64,000 bases of DNA. Source: Devosia sp. Leaf420 (GTDB taxonomy: Bacteria > Pseudomonadota > Alphaproteobacteria > Rhizobiales > Devosiaceae). The stretch lies in the NCBI RefSeq assembly GCF_001425445.1, contig NZ_LMQU01000011.1, positions 434,326 through 498,325 of the forward strand. The letters run 5' to 3'. A program made the translations under genes and the position numbers. Shown here in pieces: positions 60,564 to 64,000 of the stretch. The first letter of the stretch is position 1. Each line of letters opens with the position of its first letter. The notes below the pieces were generated by a model. It was not told where the DNA came from and did no database searches. It was given only the letters and a program-made list of their open reading frames with translations.

Positions 60564-62036
60564 CTAGAGGCGGTCGGCGAGATAGGCTTCGAGCGTTGCC
60601 TTTGTGCCGATAGACCACAATGAATTCAACGACTTGGTGAAAGCCGCGATGAAGCTTGGGGCCTTCGCGAGGTTGCCATAGATGTCAGCCATCTCGAGCC
60701 AGGCTTCGGGATTATCCTTGGCTTTCTTGGCCTGTCCGGTGAGGCGATCCCAGCTTGGATCGTTGGGTTCGATGACCGTGCCGCTGTCGGTCGTGCCGTA
60801 GCAATAACGGCACCAAAGTGCGCTCACCAGGGCAAGGCCTGTTACCATTCCGTTAGCGTTGACCCTATCCAAGGCGGTCGGAATGATAAACTTCGGTTGT
60901 CGATTGGAGCCATCGAGCGCGAGGCGGCGGATCGTGTCGCCGATCTTGGGATTGGCGAAGCGTTTTTCGCAGAGCGCGAAATAGTCGTTGAGATCGGTAT
61001 CGGGCACCGGCGGCACGACCGGGATGATCTCTTCGGTCTCGACCTTTTTAAGGAACGCGGCGACCAGCGGATGCTCCATCGCCTCGTGGACGAAGTGGAT
61101 GTCCATCAAGCCGGCCGGATAAGCGATGGTTGCGTGGCCGCCATTGAGGATGCGGATCTTCATGTGCTCATAGGGCGCGACATCGGGGACGAACTGAACG
61201 CCGACCTTTTCGAGCGCCGGGCGGCCGGCCGGGAAATTATCTTCGAGCACCCATTGCTTGAAATTTTCGCAGAAGACGGGCCAGGCGTCCTCGATCCCAA
61301 AATTGTCGGCAAGGAGCTTTTTCTCGCGGTCGGAGGTCGCGGGGGTGATGCGATCGACCATGCCATTGGGGAAGGCGACGGATGATTTGACCCAGTTGGC
61401 GAGCGCGGGATCGATCAGGGCAGCGAGGCCTGCGACGGCGTTTTCAGTGACGTGGCCATTGCCGGGGATGTTGTCGCAGCTCATGACGGTGAACGGCTGC
61501 AGACCGGCGTTTTTCCGCGCGACGAGGCCGGCGAGGATCAGGCCGAAGGCAGTTTTGGGTGCGTCGAAATGGGCGGCGTCATAGGCGATGTCGGGATGGG
61601 TCGGATCGAATTTTTGCGATGCCGGATCGATATAGTAGCCGCCCTCGGTGATGGTCAGCGACACGATACGGATGGCGGGGTCGGCGAGTTTTGAGATGAC
61701 GGCCGCGCTATCGCCGGGCTTGAGGTAATCCACCATGGCGCCGGTGACATGGGCGGAGCTGGAGTCAGCTTCCTGCTCGACGACGGTCGTTAGCCAATCC
61801 TGGCCCATGAGCTTTTGGCGCATGGCCTCGTCGGTGTCGCGGACGCCAGCGCCGATCAGCGCCCAATCGTGGCCCTCGCCGATATTGAAGAGCGCGTCGA
61901 GATAGACGGCCTGGTGGGCGCGATGGAAATTGCCGACGCCGAAATGGACGATGCCGGGGGTTAGGTCGGCGCGGGTGTAGCCGGGGACCGCGGCGGTGGT
62001 GAGGCTCGGCAGGGTGGCGGCGGCAAGTTTGGTCAT
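60564..62036 (-). CDS. Mannitol dehydrogenase family protein (polyol 2-dehydrogenase)
   Basis: A 490-residue NAD-dependent long-chain polyol dehydrogenase. The N-terminal IVHFGVGNFHRAHQAVYLD forms the nucleotide loop, and the catalytic KIRILNGGHATIAY supplies the Lys, Asn and His of the family. ATG 62036 is preferred to an upstream ATG that lacks conserved sequence. It oxidises mannitol, sorbitol or arabitol to the 2-ketose, which the downstream kinase phosphorylates. Exact substrate is not known. Confidence 0.88.
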   Translation of the reverse strand: MTKLAAATLPSLTTAAVPGYTRADLTPGIVHFGVGNFHRAHQAVYLDALFNIGEGHDWALIGAGVRDTDEAMRQKLMGQDWLTTVVEQEADSSSAHVTGAMVDYLKPGDSAAVISKLADPAIRIVSLTITEGGYYIDPASQKFDPTHPDIAYDAAHFDAPKTAFGLILAGLVARKNAGLQPFTVMSCDNIPGNGHVTENAVAGLAALIDPALANWVKSSVAFPNGMVDRITPATSDREKKLLADNFGIEDAWPVFCENFKQWVLEDNFPAGRPALEKVGVQFVPDVAPYEHMKIRILNGGHATIAYPAGLMDIHFVHEAMEHPLVAAFLKKVETEEIIPVVPPVPDTDLNDYFALCEKRFANPKIGDTIRRLALDGSNRQPKFIIPTALDRVNANGMVTGLALVSALWCRYCYGTTDSGTVIEPNDPSWDRLTGQAKKAKDNPEAWLEMADIYGNLAKAPSFIAAFTKSLNSLWSIGTKATLEAYLADRL

Positions 62037-62073
62037 TCTGGTCGTCCTATTCTTCACATCCGGCCCTGCCCCG

Positions 62074-62146
62074 GCGTCATTCCCGCGAAAGCGGGAATCT
62101 CTCTCCTGTTTGCAACGAGGGATTCCCGCTTTCGCGGGAATGACGC
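62074..62146. repeat. REP-like perfect inverted repeat, 26-bp arms
   Basis: Arms 62074-62099 and 62121-62146 are perfect inverted copies, separated by 21 bp. Each arm also folds on itself (TCCCGC-GAAA-GCGGGA). The element occupies most of the gap between the ATPase and dehydrogenase genes, inside a transcription unit, where it might stabilise or attenuate the mRNA. Confidence 0.8.
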
Positions 62147-62162
62147 TGTTTGTGTGGCAGGC

Positions 62163-63161
62163 TTATAAGGCCTTGCCCGCAGCGTCGAATTTATAGATGC
62201 GGGTTGGGTCGGGTGTCAGATAGACTACGTCACCGTGGCTAAAAGTCTGGTCGCCGTCGGTGCGGATGGTCATGAGGCCGAGGCCGTCGGTCTGGACGTG
62301 AAGGAAGGTGTCGGAGCCGAGCTGTTCGGCAACGCCGACCGTGCCTTTCCAGGCGCCTTCTGTGGTCGAGAGTTTGAAATGTTCGGGGCGCACGCCGATG
62401 GAATGGGCATTGTGCTTGGCGGCTTCCGGGCCGTCCACGAAGTTCATTTTCGGCGAGCCGATGAAGCCGGCGACAAAGCGATTGGCAGGCTTCTTGTAGA
62501 GGTCGAGCGGTGAGCCGAACTGTTCGACATTGCCGGCATTGAGCACCACGATCCGGTCGGCCATGGTCATGGCTTCGACCTGGTCGTGGGTCACGTAAAT
62601 CATCGTGGTCTTGAGCTGCTGGTGCAGTTCGGTGATTTCGAGGCGCATGTTGACGCGAAGGGCCGCGTCGAGGTTCGACAAGGGTTCGTCGAAGAGGAAG
62701 GCCTTGGGCTCGCGGACGATGGCGCGGCCAATGGCGACGCGCTGGCGCTGACCGCCGGAGAGGGCCCGCGGGCGACGGTCGAGATAAGAGCCGAGGTTGA
62801 GGGTACGCGCGGCGTAGTCGACTTTCTTGTCGATCTCGGCCTGGGGCATTTTCGCCATCTTGAGCGGAAAGGCGATGTTGTCGCGCACGCTCATATGCGG
62901 ATAGAGCGCATAGGACTGGAACACCATGGCGAGGCCCCGGCGCGCGGGCGGCGCGTCGGTGACGTCCTGGCCGTCGAGGAGGATTTTGCCCGAGGTGGTG
63001 TCTTCAAGGCCGGCGATCAGACGCAGCAAAGTCGACTTGCCGCAGCCCGAAGGACCGACAAAGACGACGAATTCGCCATCCTCGATATCGAGCGAGATAT
63101 CGGGAATGATCTCGACTTCGCCGAAGGACTTGTTGACGTGTTCGAGGGTGATGGAACCCAT
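62163..63161 (-). CDS. Polyol/sugar ABC transporter ATP-binding protein (SmoK/UgpC/MalK type)
   Basis: A 332-residue ATPase. Walker [13 protein letters not shown], signature [14 protein letters not shown], Walker [14 protein letters not shown] and H-loop THDQVEA, then a C-terminal regulatory OB-type domain ([14 protein letters not shown]). This is the CUT1 carbohydrate class. Together with the neighbouring permease and the dehydrogenase, import of a sugar alcohol such as mannitol or sorbitol is likely. Confidence 0.9.
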   Translation of the reverse strand: MGSITLEHVNKSFGEVEIIPDISLDIEDGEFVVFVGPSGCGKSTLLRLIAGLEDTTSGKILLDGQDVTDAPPARRGLAMVFQSYALYPHMSVRDNIAFPLKMAKMPQAEIDKKVDYAARTLNLGSYLDRRPRALSGGQRQRVAIGRAIVREPKAFLFDEPLSNLDAALRVNMRLEITELHQQLKTTMIYVTHDQVEAMTMADRIVVLNAGNVEQFGSPLDLYKKPANRFVAGFIGSPKMNFVDGPEAAKHNAHSIGVRPEHFKLSTTEGAWKGTVGVAEQLGSDTFLHVQTDGLGLMTIRTDGDQTFSHGDVVYLTPDPTRIYKFDAAGKAL

Positions 63162-63174
63162 TTTTTTCAGTCCT

Positions 63175-64000
63175 TTACTTCACTGCGCCAAACGTCAGGC
63201 CACGCACCAGCTGTTTCTGGCTGAACCAGCCGACGAGCAGGATTGGGGCAATGGCGAGGAGCGAGGCGGCGGAGAGTTTGGCGAGGAAGAGGCCTTGCGG
63301 CGAGGAAAAGGAGGAGATGAAGGCGGTGAGCGTCCCTGCCCGGCCCGAGGTCAGCGTGATGGTCCAGAAGGCTTCGTTCCAGGCGAGGATGACGTTGAGC
63401 AGCAGCGTCGAGGCGATGCCGGGGACGGCCATGGGGACAAGGACGTGGGTGATCTCGTTCCAGAGTTCGGCGCCATCCATGCGGGCAGCCTCGAGGATGT
63501 CGACCGGGATTTCCTTGAAGTAGGTGTAGAGCATCCAGATGATGATCGGCAGGTTGATCAGCGTCATGATCAGAGTGAGGCCATGGACCGTGTCGAGCAG
63601 CCTTAGATCGCGAAAAATCAGGTAGATCGGGATCAAGACGCCGACGGCGGGCATCATCTTGGTGGAAAGCATCCACATCAGGATGTCCTTGGTGCGCTTG
63701 GATGGCGCGAAAGCCATGGACCAGGCAGCGGGAATACCGATGATGAGGCCCAAAATGGTCGAGCCGAAGGACACGAGGATTGAATTGATCGCGTGCTTGA
63801 AATAGTCCGACCGCTCCTGCACGGCCCCGAAATTTTCGAGCGTGAAGTTTTGCGGGAAGAACGTCGGCCGGGAGGCGATGGCTTCGGCTTCTGTCTTGAA
63901 GGCGGTTAGGAGCGTCCAGAGGATGGGCGAGAACAGCAGAAGCGCGATCACCCAGGCGAGGACGGTGAAGCCGATGCGGGTTTGAACGGAGACGCGGCGG
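63175..64000 (-). CDS. Polyol/sugar ABC transporter permease (SmoG/MalG type), partial
   Basis: At least 275 codons; the frame stays open to the right edge of the window, so the N-terminus is missing. The first visible helix reads [20 protein letters not shown], the EAA loop that binds the ATPase is [20 protein letters not shown], and the end [11 protein letters not shown] is the characteristic C-terminus of CUT1 MalG-like permeases. It lies 13 bp upstream of the ATPase gene in the same operon. Confidence 0.9.
   Translation of the reverse strand, partial: RRVSVQTRIGFTVLAWVIALLLFSPILWTLLTAFKTEAEAIASRPTFFPQNFTLENFGAVQERSDYFKHAINSILVSFGSTILGLIIGIPAAWSMAFAPSKRTKDILMWMLSTKMMPAVGVLIPIYLIFRDLRLLDTVHGLTLIMTLINLPIIIWMLYTYFKEIPVDILEAARMDGAELWNEITHVLVPMAVPGIASTLLLNVILAWNEAFWTITLTSGRAGTLTAFISSFSSPQGLFLAKLSAASLLAIAPILLVGWFSQKQLVRGLTFGAVK

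Overview
The window looks like chromosome of a high-GC alphaproteobacterium of the order Hyphomicrobiales, most like Devosia or a close relative. This is inferred from the order DUF465 gene - purE - purK - rpsU, the oligopeptide and polyol ABC transporters, a ligase-associated exonuclease / ATP-dependent DNA ligase pair, an Omp25-like porin, a candidate RirA-type iron box and several intergenic inverted-repeat families. No species can be named from the sequence alone. I see no tRNA, rRNA, CRISPR array, prophage or insertion sequence.

Left part (1-18.1 kb). The end of hpt is followed by a small secreted COG4315 protein, an ECF sigma factor and its anti-sigma factor. A leftward oppABCDF operon (7746-2172) imports oligopeptides. 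Next is a fatty-acid beta-oxidation unit: fadE-fadJ-fadI plus a small membrane protein run leftward, and fadD with a LiuR-like MerR regulator runs rightward. The divergent fad promoter holds two palindromic sites that could be the regulator's operators, and a weaker third copy lies upstream of oppA. A phosphatase-like protein and an unusual protein with hexad and heptad repeats close this part.

Middle part (18.1-34.9 kb). This is mostly housekeeping: DNA ligase and exonuclease, an esterase, SlyX, a TspO-like membrane protein, a DsbA/FrnE oxidoreductase, a hydrolase, a Bcr/CflA exporter, an ABC-F ATPase, a sigma-54-type response regulator, two DUF465 proteins, purEK, a hydrolase, ribosomal protein S21, an outer-membrane barrel protein and a DUF429-like protein. 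Three different inverted-repeat elements lie in the intergenic gaps.

Accessory part (34.9-50.6 kb). The outstanding feature is a 12-kb gene for a roughly 3,990-residue surface protein with about 36 Ig-like domains and a C-terminal autotransporter barrel. The gene just upstream encodes a PAS-LuxR regulator. Between them lies a consensus -35 box followed by a perfect 16-bp palindrome at the -10 position. A second S21 gene, a DUF1206 protein and an iron-type solute-binding protein with a candidate RirA box follow.

Right part (50.6-64 kb). A lone treZ is divergent from a second complete oligopeptide transporter operon (oppBCDF-A) that ends at a strong terminator. A cyclophilin gene follows. The window ends in a leftward polyol operon: sugar-alcohol ABC transporter permease and ATPase, a mannitol-dehydrogenase-family enzyme and a pentulose kinase.
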